Positions 33,501 through 44,754 of a stretch of DNA of 64,000 bases are shown here, piece by piece. The notes beneath the pieces are model-generated. The model searched no databases. It was not told where the DNA came from and saw nothing but the letters and a program-made list of their open reading frames with translations. Position numbers and translations under genes: made by a program. The DNA lies in NCBI GenBank assembly GCA_037783415.1, contig JAZGTN010000149.1, positions 2,170,001 to 2,234,000 of the forward strand, in the 5' to 3' direction. Each line of letters opens with the position of its first letter. The stretch's first letter is position 1. Source of the stretch: Leptasterias polaris. Taxonomy: Eukaryota; Echinodermata; Asteroidea; Forcipulatida; Asteriidae.

Positions 33501-36500
33501 AATTTTGGCAACTTTTTACGACACTGTGATTGCTAGTGTTTGGGGCTACTGCTTGATCTGTTGGGGTGGAAATGTTGGGAGGAGTGACAAGGATCGCATA
33601 GATAGAATTATAAAAGCAGCAGGAAGGATTCTTGGGGAGTCGCGGCCGCTAGTAGACACAGCATATGGGGATCTGCTGGCTGGCAAGCTCACAGTGCTAC
33701 TGAATGATACAAACCATCCGCTTCATGATGTGCTTGCCGGCCAGCTGATCCCAAGGTCTGGTCGTATGCGAGTGCCATATGCTGCGACAAACCGGTACCC
33801 ATCCTCATTTATCCCTCGTGCAATAACACATCACAATCTTCATTTCAAACGTTAACTATAAATTGTATCGTTCAATCCCCAGGTTTGTTTTTTTCTTGTC
33901 TTATATACTTATCATCTTTTAGTGTGTTTTCTTGTAATTGTATATTATCCCTAAAACCAATTTTAATGTTTTTAATATTTCAATGTTTTTACTGTATGCG
34001 AGCATTTGAATTACCCTTTTTGGGATATAATAAAGATTAATTGAATTGAATTGAATTGAATTAAATCCGTGACGTCAACTGGATTTCCCAATAAATCTCA
34101 GTAATGTGGTCTTGGTTGTTGCAATGGAAAAACACAGATAGATTATTGGCTTAGATTGAAACAGGATGAGACATTTTTGACTTTTATCTGAATTCAGACT
34201 TTTAATGTCTGCCAAGTGAAAAAGAAACCTGTTATTTTCTTTGGATATAAAGCGATCTTGCCTTTTGATCTCCTACTCTAGCACTGAGGATATTGTTGCC
34301 AGAAGTTCATTGGAATCTACAACTCAATGGGTTACTAAAAGGTGGAAATACCATCATAACAACTTATCTCCTAAAATCTGGATCCAAGTTTCAGACCTTT
34401 TTGTTCACAATTATGACTCTCACCCCTGTTCAAAGTATGGTTTGAATACTGCACATGATTCTGATGGACTGAGGAAGTTATAATGTCAACTACAACAGGT
34501 GTAGCATTTATTTATTTTCTCTTGATAGATCTTTGATGTTGTTCTTGAGAAATGTAAACTGAAGCCTGACTCGGACAATCAGCAAGCTGCACCTCCATCC
34601 AGGTATTACAAATAAACATCAAATATAACTCTTATATACCATGTAATAAGAGCAATTTTCTACAGTCCAGGGCATTTCTGGCAGGCAAGAAACTACACTG
34701 GTTATTTGGGAAATGCTTTCATTTTGTGTGATAATTTCCACATGAAATCAAGAGTTATAAAAAATAACAGGTGAACAAGTTTTCAGATCTACCCCCTTTC
34801 TTTATATCAAAAATGTGAATGTGCTGAAAGTGCAGTCTCTATGGCTCTTTTGTAAACGTGATGTTACAAGTTATATGGTTAAAGTAAAAGTAACAATTCT
34901 TAGTTCCTAAAACCAACTGAAGCCCATTACACCACTAATTGATGTAATCAAACAAGTTTGGTTTAGACTACTTAAGGTTTGGGCTTAAGGTAAGCCCTAC
35001 CAGTAGAATGCCAAGTTGACTTCATATTTGTTTTGCTTTGATCCTTGCTAGAGTCCTTCACACAATGCCTGAGGTAGAGCTAAGATACCTGATTCACTAC
35101 ATCACTGATTCAGCTTTGAGTATTCTAGCCTTCTTAGACATCTACCCACAAGGTCCATACGCCTTCAAAGCAAACAACTTTGTCTCAAAGTAAGTAAGGT
35201 GCTCAAATTAAACAGATCAAATTGCCTTTATTTCCATATTGTTAAACAGTTATGTAAATAAATACAATACTTCTAGTAATCCACCACAAGGGAAACTGAC
35301 TGGGTATTACTAAATTATTTGGGGTTGAACAGAGAAAAATTGACTAGAGCAGGCTAGGACTTAAACTTGCGACCTCCAATTAACATGGCGGTGCTCTACC
35401 AACTGAGCTATCTAGCGATAAAAAACTTGATCGATTGATAGACAATAACCTTCCTACCCTTGGTAATATATTGGTGTATGTATAAATCTAAAACGAGAAA
35501 ATAGAATTAGCTGTTGCAAACTGCTTACAACCAAAAGGACCTATGGTATAAATGCAAAAATTTGTTAGTGGCCTGACATTTTGATCCTAGCAAAGTCTTT
35601 CTTGAAGGCTAAACAAAGACTTTGAGAAAGACTCTGCTAGGGTCGAAACCTCAGGCCACTAACTATTTTTTTTAAATATAAATCCTAAACATCTAAACTT
35701 GTGTATTTACCTTGATACAGGATGGCTGCATTCTTTGAGATTATGGTTCCAGCTTTTGATAAAGCTCTAAAAGAAAGACATTGGGAAGATGAAAGGTATT
35801 TCTTCATTGTTTCAATCATTTTTTCCTACAAATTGTTTTCCCCTGTCAAATAAAAGCATAGGTAGGCTTTCAGAAAAAAACTTATCTCAACTGATTTAGA
35901 AAACAGGGTCCTTCAAGTAGGTGAACAGCTGTGGGATATTTTTCCTATGTCACACCTTGAAATCCTATTGTTGAATTTTATTTTTTCAAAGCTTTAGAAA
36001 CGGTTAAAACGTAATGATGAAGTTGACATCTCAATCAAGTTTAAACAAAAGAGTTTTGATTTGGGTCAGTTTTTCTCTATTGCAAGTTCCTGTCTTTGTT
36101 ATCCCATGCAGACTCATGGAAAGGGAAACAAATTGAAACACAGAAGCATAGGTTTCTTTGTATTCCAGTCATGCTTGTGGGATAACTAAATATATTACAA
36201 GTTAAAAAAAAAACAAAAAAATGAGCAGAATGTTTGATTTTTGAAGAGCAAATCAACAAAACAAAACAGTAATAACAATTGGTCAGGAATTTATCTTTTG
36301 CTTTTGTTTCTTGCACCAAGAAAAAATCCTTGAAAAAACATCTTCTTCTGGGGAAGGTCAGCTTGGCTAAAGTTTGTCAGTCCATCGTAGCTACTTGTCA
36401 CATGCAACCGATCCTAAGTAATACGTAAGAACTTTGACTTGTTTGTTTGTTTTTATTTGGCAATCTCTACAGAAATCTTACAAAAACAACAAAAAGACAG

Positions 36501-39500
36501 AAACAATAAATAGATACATACAAGAATCATAAAGACATTGTGAATCCGATGCATTGTGGAGAAAACACAATGAAGCTGAAACAGTTCATTTCCATTGTGC
36601 TCCTCTAAATTTAAAAATACATTCAAAATACACTCAAAAATGCAGAACATTAAACTAAACAAAGAGAGAGTAAATGAAATAAACTGGATTATACTAAAAA
36701 GGACATAAATTAAAAACTCCTAATTGACATGTTTTTCACTCCCCCAAAACCTGGTCCCCCAACCCCAACCCAATATCCCATCTATCTACAAACCTCTCTA
36801 GATTGTGAGTTGTTACACCACCAGCTCTTGTCAAAGCCAACACAACTCATAAGAGATATTTCCATGGTGCTACCACAAACCTCTCCAGATTGTGAGTTGT
36901 TACACCACCAGCTCTTGTCAAAGCCAACACAACTCATAAGAGATATTTCCATGGATGCTACCACAAACCTCTCTAGATTGTGAGTTGTTACACCACCAGC
37001 TCTTGTCAGAGCCAACACAACTCATTAGAGATAATTCCATGGATGCTTCCACAAACCTCTCTAGATTGTTTATCAATTATCATTTTCTTCTCCCAATGTA
37101 CCTAGATCTAAGGAGGAAGTATCTAAGTTAGTGGAGGATTATTTGGAGTTGATGTCAACCCTTCTGTCTGATAAACATTTCCTGTTAGTCTTTGCTCATC
37201 AGTATCACATTGGAGAAGACTTGGACGTCATTCTTCAAAAAGCTCATGTGTATCCTTAACTGTCATTTTGTTCTGAACGTCTGTTGTTCAGCAATGAACC
37301 AGGGGAAACTGACGGGGTAAATTTAAAATAATTTGGGATTTTACAAAAAAATTGACTAGAGCAAAACTTGAACCTGCGACCTTCTGATTAATTTGCCGTC
37401 AGTCTACCAACTGAGTTATCTAGCCCTATGTTGGCGGTCTCTCTATTTTGTCAATATCTTTGTTCGGGGGGTGCCAGTCAGAAGCCATTGAACCTGTAAC
37501 TGCCATATAGCCAGGGACCACACCCAAGCTTAGGATACAACCTGGGAAGCGGCAGCAGAGGGATGCGTCCGTTATTTAAACGTATCATACAATTAATACG
37601 TTACTCGAAGCTCCCTACCTCCTTTGGGAAAATCAGAGATGTCACAATTGGGAATTGAACCCAAGACATGCAGCATTCTAGAGCAGACATGTCTTTCATC
37701 CACAAGAACATTAAGTTTGCCTGGTGACAAAAGGCTAGAGAATCACAAATAAGAACATAGACTAGCCTTCTAAGTATATTTTAATACTGTATGTTCATTA
37801 CCTTTCAATGTAATTAGAAGAATATGAGATGTAGACAGAGCTGTTTCAAAGCAAACTGCTTTACTATAAAGGACAAATCATATCAACGCTAACTTCACAT
37901 AAAGTTGGCTTACAGTTGAACATCATTACCTTGGGTTTTTGATCAACACAAGACTCTGGTTATAAGTCCTTGACATAAACCTCAGTGATGAGACAAGAGC
38001 CCAGTTTATCTTGGATGGTTTCAAGAGTGTCATGGCAACCAAAGGTAAACCAAGGCATTCTGGGAAGGATATCAGTGTGCAATCACCAACTGAGGTAACT
38101 ACACAGGGGCATGCTGGGATTGATGCAGGGTACCAGTATGATGCAATGCCTGAAGATTATCAAACGGATGAGTTTGTTGAATCATTGGTGAGTCTTGCAA
38201 TCACAGTGTACACTTATCAACTAAGTTTGACAATAAAGTAAGTATTGTGTTTTATTGAACTTGGAACCTGTTTAATGAAGTTAATCTACTCTCTGGTAGA
38301 TTGTGGAGCCCACTGTTTCATTAAAACCATTTACATCCTTCAGTGATCATGCATGGTTGGGTATACTTTGATCCAATGGTAAAGTGTGTACAAAGCTAAA
38401 TATTAAGCAAGTGGAAGAAATTGTTTTGGAATGGTTTCAAATAGTCAATCAGCAAGAGGGTTTATAGGCACAACTTTAGGTTTGACTTTAAATGCTTAAT
38501 AGCAATTGATAAACAATATTTGATTTTGAAGTTAAAAGTCTGTAAGCACAAAAACTTGCTAAGCACAAAACATTCTTGCTTAGCAAAAATAGGTTACTAG
38601 CCAGAATACCATACTGTTACCATTACTGCCACTGGTACCCCACTCATTTCTTGCTTAGCAATAACAATTTGCTGAGCAGAATTTCCTGCTTAACAGTTTT
38701 TTGAATTTGGGCAATGGTGTTACCACAAATTTATTGTTGTTATCTGTTCCCACCATGTATAGATTACAGTATTACTTCAAAGATTGTTATTCATAACATT
38801 TCTCTTCAGGCTCCATCATCATCTGGTGCATGTGGTGGAGGAGTTTCTGACGTCCAAATGGCATCATTGATCTCTTCTGTTAAAGACTTATTCCCTGAAT
38901 ACGGAGAAGGCTTTATTGAGGTGAGGACTGATGACAAGTCTAGTAATTACTAACTAAGAGAGGTTTGCGGTAACACCATGTTAAAATCTCTTTTGAGTAA
39001 CTGTTGGTTCTGAAAAGAAACGGTAGTTTAACGACTCAACGTTTCGATCAGTATGCAGGAGAATGCTGGACTCTGTTGCTGGATGCTGCTTAAGTAGGTC
39101 TGTGAGTAGGTCTTGGCTCGGTGATGCACGAAGGCGGGAACTAGATAAGCTGGGCTTAGCTCAATGAAGCATGTAGGCTGGAGCTGGGACTAAACCTAAA
39201 CTGAAACCCTAGGGGAGTGGGTAGGGAGTGTGTGCTCACTGAACTGAATCAGTTGGTGATAAGCACAGGGGAGTGAGGAAGCCTAGAGGAGACTGAGGGT
39301 ATAGAAGACCCAAGTCAAGGGGTAGGGGATGTGACCTTGGATATAGGAGATCCATTAGTCGGGAAGAGTGGTAGCCAAATGTCACTGATGTGGAAGCCTA
39401 TGTCTTGAGGAACTCTGTTGTGCTTGTAGATCTCGATGGCCTCTCTGATTCGTCTGGGATGCCATCTCTGGATTGGAGCGATGAGTTCTGCAGAACCCCA

Positions 39501-42500
39501 GTCTACTTGGTGGTCGGTGATGTTGGAGTGCTTGACGATAGCTGACTTCTCGTAATCTCCCCTCCTTCCGTGCGCTCGATGTTCCTTGAGTCTAGTGGGA
39601 AGATTACGTCCGGTTTCCCCGACATAAACCTTCCCGCATTCACAGGGAATGCGGTAAACTCCTGCACGTGTGGAGGGATCCTGCTTGTCCTTGTGAGATT
39701 GAAGAGAGCCGTGTAGTTTCCTAGGGGCGGAGTGGTAGACCTTGATCCCTGCTTTCCGGAAGATACGTTGGAGACAGTGGGAGGGGGGACCTAGGTAGGG
39801 CAAACATACTGAGGGTGTGGGTGTTTGACTTTGGGTATAGGAGACCCTTCGGTCGGGATTGGAGACTGGCTTGCTTGTCTTGATTTGCCTTGAGTTGTAG
39901 CCGTTGCACTGAAGTGTAGTCGTGATGTGCTTCAACTCCTGTTGAAGGCTGTCTGGATCGCAGATGTTGTAGGCCCGTTGAACCAAGGTGTGGTTGACTG
40001 AAGACTTGATTCTTGGATGGTGGAAGGATCGCTGGTTGAGGTAATGGTCGGTGTGGGTTGGTTTCCTTTAGATGCTGTGGTGGAGCTATCCGTCCGGTCT
40101 CCTGGTGATGAGGACATCAAGGAAAGCGATCTTGCTGGACTGCTCTTGCTCCATGGTGAACTTGATGCTGGGGTGTTGCTGGTTGAGGTACTGCAGAAAC
40201 TGGAAAAGTGAGTCCTGTCCGTGGGGCCAGACGATGAAGGTGTCATCCACGTAGCGGAGCCACAGGCTGGGTCGGAGATCGGCGGTGAGTAGGGATGACA
40301 GCTCAAACTCTTCCATGAAGATGTCAGCTAGGACCGGGGATATAGGATATCCCATGGAGGTCCCAGCAGTCTGCTCGTAGAACTTGCCCTGGAATTGAAA
40401 GCAACTAGAGGAAACACATGTTAAAAGTAGGTCAAGTCTAGTAATCACAAACAGTGTGATTTGTGTTTACCTGAGTGTAGATATAGTTCTCTGTTTCAAC
40501 AGCCAGTCTTTGTCTTGGTTGGGTTAGGATTGGGTCTTGGTTGAGGTGAGGACTGATGACAAGTCTAGTCATCACAGTGTGATTTGTGTTTACCTGAGTG
40601 TAGATATAGTTCTCTGTTTCAACAGCCAGTCTTTGTCTTGTTTGGGTTAGGATTGGGTCTTGGTTGAGGTGAGGACTGATGACAAGTCTAGTCATCACAA
40701 ACAGTGTGATTTGTGTTTACCTGAGTGTAGATATAGTTCTCTGTTTCAACAGCCAGTCTTTGTCTTGGTTGGGTTAGGATTGGGTCTGGGTTGAGGTGAG
40801 GACTGATGACAAGTCTAGTCATCACAAACAGTGTGATTTGTGTTTACCTGAGTGTAGATATAGTTCTCTGTTTCAACAGCCAGTCTTTGTCTTGGTTGGG
40901 TTAGGATTGGGTCTTGGTTGAGGTGAGGACTGATGACAAGTCTAGTCATCACAGTGTGATTTGTGTTTACCTGAGTGTAGATATAGTTCTCTGTTTCAAC
41001 AGCCAATCTTTGTCTTGGTTGGGTTAGGATTGGGTCTTGGTTGAGGTAAGGACTGATGACAAGTCTAGTAATCACAAACAGTGTGATTTGTGTTTACCTG
41101 AGTGTAGATATAGTTCTCTGTTTCAACAGCCAGTCTTTGTCTTGTTTGGGTTAGGATTGGGTCTTGGTTGAGGTGAGGACTGATGACAAGTCTAGTCATC
41201 ACAAACAGTGTGATTTGTGTTTACCTGAGTGTAGATATAGTTCTCTGTTTCAACAGCCAGTCTTTGTCTTGGTTGGGTTAGGATTGGGTCTGGGTTGAGG
41301 TGAGGACTGATGACAAGTCTAGTCATCACAAACAGTGTGATTTGTGTTTACCTGAGTGTAGATATAGTTCTCTGTTTCAACAGCCAGTCTTTGTCTTGGT
41401 TGGGTTAGGATTGGGTCTGGGTTTCAGACTTCCAAGTTTCAACTACATCTGCTTTCTGAAAAAGAAACAGTTTTGCAAAGTTCTCTTAACTTTTGCGATG
41501 ACCCTAATAACAACAATTGGTTTATAGTATACATTATTTTGTAAACAAAAACAATGAATAAACTGACAATTAGTTCCAGTTTATATTTTGTGTTTTTGCA
41601 ATGTTGAGGCCCATTATCCCCTATTTGGTGTTTTCAGATTTTTTCCCCACCATATCTATTTCAAAGTTTGTTTTTTAGACTTTTAATATTTTTACACCTC
41701 AGCGAGTTAAACATTATTATTTGGGTTTATATCTAGTAGTTAGGGCTTGTGCTCTAGAATTTGGGGGTCTTGAGTTTGAATCCTACACCAGTAGCATGTG
41801 GATTTGTTTCCACATAACTCAAATAGCAAACTAAATGTATAAATCCTGATTGCAATTTCTACATCAATTAAACATGTTTATAGTTCTTACCTGTGTAAGG
41901 GTTACTGACGGCTTATTTACTATTGTCAATAACAGGCTTGTTTAGAAGAATACATGCATGACAGCAGTCAAGTCATCAATGCTATCCTTGAAGACAAACT
42001 TGTACCTGGTCTGCGAGAGCTGGATAAGACACTGGAAAGGTAAAGGAGAAGATAACAACTCTATCTAAACTGTTTAGTAACTTATTCAACAACAAACACA
42101 GGGATGAGATTAGTCTTGGTTCCAAGATGCTCCAGTGATGTAGTCACGGAAACCTAACCGCTATCTAAACCGCTATCACCCCAATAACCACTCGCCACTA
42201 GAGGGCGCTATCATTATAGCGGTTTGTGGTGTGATAGCGGTTACAGGAATGATAGCGCCCTCTGTTGGCGTGTGGTTCGTGGGGTGGTGAGAGCAGTTTA
42301 GAGAGCGGTTAGGTTTCCGTGTGTTCGTGACTACACACTGGAGCGTCTTGGAACCAAGACTAGGATGAGATTTGATGAATAAAAAAAATAAAAAAATGGC
42401 TTTCTGGCCTGGGTTGCCCCTTATTCTAGACCCAGAACCTCACAGATGTTACCATTCAGGAGATTTACAGACTCTGTACATCACTAGAAATACTAAACAA

Positions 42501-44754
42501 TAGGTTTGGATGCTATGTGGACAATTTCTTTCTCTTTGGTGACTGTTTCACTTCTTTCAAAATTGGAAAGAGATTTTGAGAAACTCCTGATTGGAAAAAA
42601 TCATGGGAAATCACATGCCTGGAAACATGGAATCAGGAGGAAATGTCATACTTTTGTTTTTTGACGTTTTTTTTAATGGAGTGCAATACCCACTGCTAAT
42701 TAAAATGATAAATCTTTCCTGTTGTCACTTTGTGGTCTGAATGATCTAGTGTTAATTTAAACCATAGAGTGTATAATGTGGAATGTATATGGTTCGAATC
42801 CTACCAGTGGTGTCCAGTATTTATTTCCTAATGACTTGAAATCACATGTATAACATGCTTCATACATCAATGTAAAGCTAAACTAATATGTCATTATCCT
42901 TGATTCATGAATTTTTTAATTTTTATTCGTAGAACTGTTAAGAAGCCACAGCCCCAAGCCAAGACGTCCTCAGCACCATCTTTACTTCAACAACGCAGTA
43001 ATATTTATCAGAATGATGAGTTTGATGTGTTTAGTAGAGACACTGTAGACACAGAGAAGATCCATAAGGGAAAAAGGTTAGTGTAACAAAGACAAGAATA
43101 TTCTAGAACTTGTGAAAAATGTTGACTTCTTTTAGAATTTGACAAGAAAATAGATCGGCCAGATACATCTTGGTTTTAGTAGACAACCAAAAACAATCCA
43201 TTCAGCAATCGGGAAAAACCCTCATGTTGTTGTAGTCTTGTCAACTTTGAGTTTAGAAAAACTTCCCCAATTCTATCCCGGAATTTACTTCTCACCGAGG
43301 TCCAAGAAACTATTTGGATCCTATTGACCCGTTGTACCTGACGTCGTCATCACAATAAACTTGGTTGTGCCATCTAGAAGTCAATGTTTCTGTGTCGTTC
43401 AGTGTAATGCACATTTACACGTTTCCCTGTTCACTCCCAAATGGCGAGCGACACAGCAGAAGCCATGTTTGATGTTGTTGCAAGGCATCAATAGAGCATT
43501 GTCCGTTTGCTTATTCTGTTGCTAGCACCTGCTCAAGTCATACCTATTTTCATCTTAAGGTTCGTGTTCAATACAATATTGGAATACCTGCTCTTGTCCA
43601 ATTGCAACCATTGAAAAAGTCTCCTTTATAAATGCTTGTATGTTATTATTATTGTGAAGAGATAGAATAAGTTTTAGAAGACAATCGGAGTACATCGATC
43701 ATAACATCGAGAGAAACATCTTCCATCATTCGCCTACACTGTCCAAACAGAGAATAGTCTAAAACCTTAGTGTTACAGTATGTTTGTGTAACAAAATAGT
43801 TTGCTCTACAACAGCCCTAACATACTTACACTTAAGATGGTGCTTCCTCAGAAGATTGTATTTCCACTCTGCTAAACTTTCTTGATTATCTTCTTGTGTT
43901 TTATCAAGGAATGAGAAACTCACAGCTCACACTCTACTGAATGATAAGACTCAGCTCCAGAGTCTCAGATCGATACTTCCACTCTGCAAATTTTCTTGAT
44001 TATCTTCTTGTGTTTTATCAAGGAATGAGAAACTCACAGCTCGCACTGTAATGAATGACAAGACTCAGCTCAAGAGTCTCAGGCCGATGTATGAAGAATA
44101 TGAGAACGAGTATGATGATGAATATGATGATACGTATGATGCTAATGATGTAGGAGCAGGTGATGCTGACTCCGCTGATGAACTCACTGCCAGGAGGTAT
44201 GACACTCACGCTCTCAAAATCTTGACAGGAAAAATAAAAAAGTAGTCCTTCATTAAATTATTTTTTAATTTGTAGCGGTATTTAAATGCAAGGCCTCTAA
44301 ATGTTTGTTTCAATGTAAACCCCAGCTCTTGCTTCACACTAAAGCGAATGCAAAGCGAATTATGACGAAAACAATACCTAACGCCCCATTTTCCAACTGT
44401 GACGCAGGGAAACTCACTTGGCTTTCGAAATTCACGTGAACTATCAACCGGGCTTACAGCTGAAGTATATATTCTATAAAATCACTGCGTGTCGACTGCA
44501 TTCTTTAGAAATGATCGAGGCATACTTTGTGGCACTATTTGCTTTGAATCCACAACTTTCAAGATAAAGATAGCTGATGTTTATATTTATAAAAATCTAA
44601 ATTGTTTATAATTTGAAGCGACAGTTGCTGATGTTAACTGATCTTTCTCACTGTGATGTTAAATCTACATTTGTATATTTTCAGGCCATTTATGGTACCA
44701 CGGGTTCTTAGAGGAACTCAAGATGAAAACAGCTCCGGTGATGACGACAATCGG
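30573..44754 (+). CDS. ASCC2: ASCC2, activating signal cointegrator 1 complex subunit 2 (3' end not seen)
   Basis: Fifteen coding exons with consistent phases: 30573-30659, 31072-31233, 31745-31803, 32170-32281, 32673-32870, 34529-34602, 35052-35189, 35721-35795, 37106-37249, 37986-38187, 38810-38920, 41936-42039, 42933-43076, 44023-44196 and 44685-44754, giving 618 codons. The product starts MPVALALDQRQIT and matches ASCC2 throughout. It includes DLSWLLKLPHHKFW, FLRMATHKESK, FGDFIYENFLFDVAKLIELC, a CUE domain (LISSVKDLFPEYGEGFIEAC to LEDKLVPGLRELD), YQNDEFDVFSRDTVD, and the acidic EDEYDD-like segment with GAGDADSADELTARRPF. ASCC2 binds K63-linked ubiquitin through the CUE domain. It works with the ASCC3 helicase in alkylation-damage repair and ribosome quality control. 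The human protein has about 115 more residues; those exons were not found before the window end. The exon 9/10 join (CATGT|GTATCC to CTCAG|TGATGAG) was chosen because it gives VDETRAQFIL. Confidence 0.95.
31246..31575. mobile_element. TTAA MITE in ASCC2 intron 2
   Basis: It begins TTAAAGGGAGAGTATACCTT then TGGTAATTACTCC and ends near TTTTATTGTATACCCC, imperfect inverted repeats. It has inner phrases (CATAAAAACTAACTTGGTAA, AACATTTTGAGAAATG) that I associate with a very abundant echinoderm MITE family. It is non-coding. Confidence 0.65.
32871..33123. other. Start of ASCC2 intron 5
   Basis: An open frame covers part of this stretch upstream of the LINE fragment but without RT similarity. I see no exon. 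Confidence 0.4.
33124..34062 (+). mobile_element. CR1/Rex-like LINE 3' part in ASCC2 intron 5
   Basis: The frame to 33855 carries the end of a reverse transcriptase: IKFADDTAMIGLI (FADD at 33160-33171), LKLNVSKTKEMVIDYRKS, RYKYLGVIFDNELGW and WGYCLICWGG. The 3' UTR ends in a GAATT tandem tail (34034-34062) after AATAAAGATTAA. It is 5' truncated and in the same orientation as ASCC2. No stop interrupts the frame. Confidence 0.85.
34603..35051. other. ASCC2 intron 6
   Basis: Spliced between CCATCCAG|GTATTA and GCTAG|AGTCC. No repeat or gene recognised. Confidence 0.6.
35281..35425 (-). mobile_element. tRNA-derived SINE, copy A
   Basis: The minus strand contains a tRNA-like head with box A TAGCTCAGTTGGTAGAGCA and box B GGTCGCAAGTTTAAGTCC, then a tail with a GGGAAACTGAC phrase (as read on the plus strand) shared with copy B. 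The folding of a true tRNA is lost, so this is a SINE head and not a tRNA gene. Confidence 0.75.
35470..35680. mobile_element. Penelope-related terminal fragment
   Basis: Contains AAAGACTCTGCTAGGGTCG and AAACCTCAGGCCACTAACTA, and the inverted form GTGGCCTGACATTTTGATCC. Nearly the same sequence is at 45315-45430. I associate it with the ends of Penelope-like elements. Non-coding. Confidence 0.5.
35796..36782. other. ASCC2 intron 8, unique part
   Basis: AT-rich sequence with small open frames (36077-36319, 36453-36662) lacking domains. No exon fits the ASCC2 phase here. Confidence 0.5.
36783..37068. repeat. ~88-bp tandem repeat in ASCC2 intron 8
   Basis: About 3.3 copies of a unit with AAACCTCTCTAGATTGTGAG, TTGTTACACCACCAGCTCTT and GAGATATTTCCATGG. 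It ends 38 bp before exon 9. Spurious open frames result on both strands. Confidence 0.9.
37295..37430 (-). mobile_element. tRNA-derived SINE, copy B
   Basis: Minus strand box A TAACTCAGTTGGTAGACTGA and box B AAGGTCGCAGGTTCAAGTTT. It shares the flanking AATTGACTAGAGCA and GGGAAACTGACGGG phrases with copy A at 35281-35425. It lies in ASCC2 intron 9. Confidence 0.75.
37431..37985. other. Rest of ASCC2 intron 9
   Basis: Non-coding. A GAACCCAAGACATG phrase near 37650 may be another SINE remnant. Confidence 0.4.
38188..38809. other. ASCC2 intron 10
   Basis: Spliced between TCATTG|GTGAGT and CTTCAG|GCTCC. AGCACAAAA/TTGCTTAGCA motifs around 38540-38700 look like decayed MITE sequence. No gene. Confidence 0.5.
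38918..41425. repeat. ~125-bp tandem array that begins at the exon 11 donor of ASCC2
   Basis: The first partial unit spans the end of exon 11 and its splice donor (GAG|GTGAGGACTGATGAC, 38918-38947). After the Penelope insertion, the array resumes at 40446 and continues to about 41425 with units of roughly 117-127 bp. Each unit has ACAAGTCTAGTCATCACA, TTTACCTGAGTGTAGATATA, and a GAGGTGAGGACTGATGACAA start. Seven further donor-like GAG|GTGAGG or GAG|GTAAGG sites lie near 40543, 40664, 40793, 40918, 41045, 41168 and 41297. Confidence 0.9.
38948..40432 (-). mobile_element. Penelope-like retroelement in ASCC2 intron 11
   Basis: The minus strand encodes the end of a Penelope-type RT (GTSMGYPISPVLADIFMEEF, LRYVDDTF at 40239-40262) in the frame 40448-40086. 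A frameshift follows, then a linker and GIY-YIG endonuclease in the frame 39986-39315 (AGVYRIPCECGKVYVGETGR, LPTRLKEHR, IEIYKHN). A 3' region has GATCGAAACGTTGAGTCG. A 13-bp direct repeat, CAAGTCTAGTAAT, lies at both edges (38935-38947, 40433-40445) and marks the insertion into the tandem array. It is 5' truncated and frameshifted, hence dead. Orientation is opposite to ASCC2. Confidence 0.9.
41426..41935. other. End of ASCC2 intron 11
   Basis: Non-coding. GTCTTGAGTTTGAATCCTAC near 41767 resembles a tRNA box B and may be a third SINE remnant. Confidence 0.4.
42111..42362. mobile_element. MULE-like foldback MITE with 9-bp duplication
   Basis: The ends TAGTCTTGGTTCCAAGA and TCTTGGAACCAAGACTA are perfect inverted repeats that continue imperfectly for most of the element (CCTAACCGCT with AGCGGTTAGG, AGGGCGCTATCATT with AATGATAGCGCCCT). 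The target-site duplication GGATGAGAT is perfect at 42102-42110 and 42363-42371. A 9-bp duplication fits Mutator-like transposases. It lies in ASCC2 intron 12. Confidence 0.9.
42372..42932. other. Rest of ASCC2 intron 12
   Basis: AT-rich. GGTTCGAATCCTACCAGTGG at 42792 is box B-like, again probably a SINE remnant. No gene. Confidence 0.45.
43077..43861. other. ASCC2 intron 13
   Basis: Spliced between AAAAAG|GTTAGT and ATCAAG|GAATG. I see no gene or clear repeat in its first 780 bases. Confidence 0.5.
43862..43975 (+). pseudogene. Partial duplicate of the ASCC2 exon 14 acceptor and 5' end
   Basis: This ~114-bp unit is a tandem copy of 43976-44089. It includes the pyrimidine-rich tract, the acceptor ATCAAG|GAATGAG (exon-like start 43909) and the first ~22 codons of exon 14 (NEKLTAHTLLNDKTQLQSLR). 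It then runs into the next unit's intron sequence and meets a stop. The duplicate keeps LLNDK, the form also present in human ASCC2, whereas the functional exon has VMNDK. If spliced in, the mRNA would be prematurely terminated. Confidence 0.85.
44197..44684. other. ASCC2 intron 14
   Basis: Spliced between GCCAGGAG|GTATGA and TTTCAG|GCCATT. No features recognised. Confidence 0.55.

Noticed and set aside
35340..35415. Possible tRNA gene on the minus strand
   Set aside because: Box A and box B are present but the cloverleaf is not restored, and a second diverged copy with the same non-tRNA body exists, so it is a SINE.
36729..37018. Overlapping open frames of about 80 codons on both strands
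   Set aside because: They arise from the 88-bp tandem repeat in ASCC2 intron 8.
40438..41075. Two 86-codon minus-strand frames with nearly the same protein
   Set aside because: They are translations of the ~125-bp tandem array in ASCC2 intron 11.
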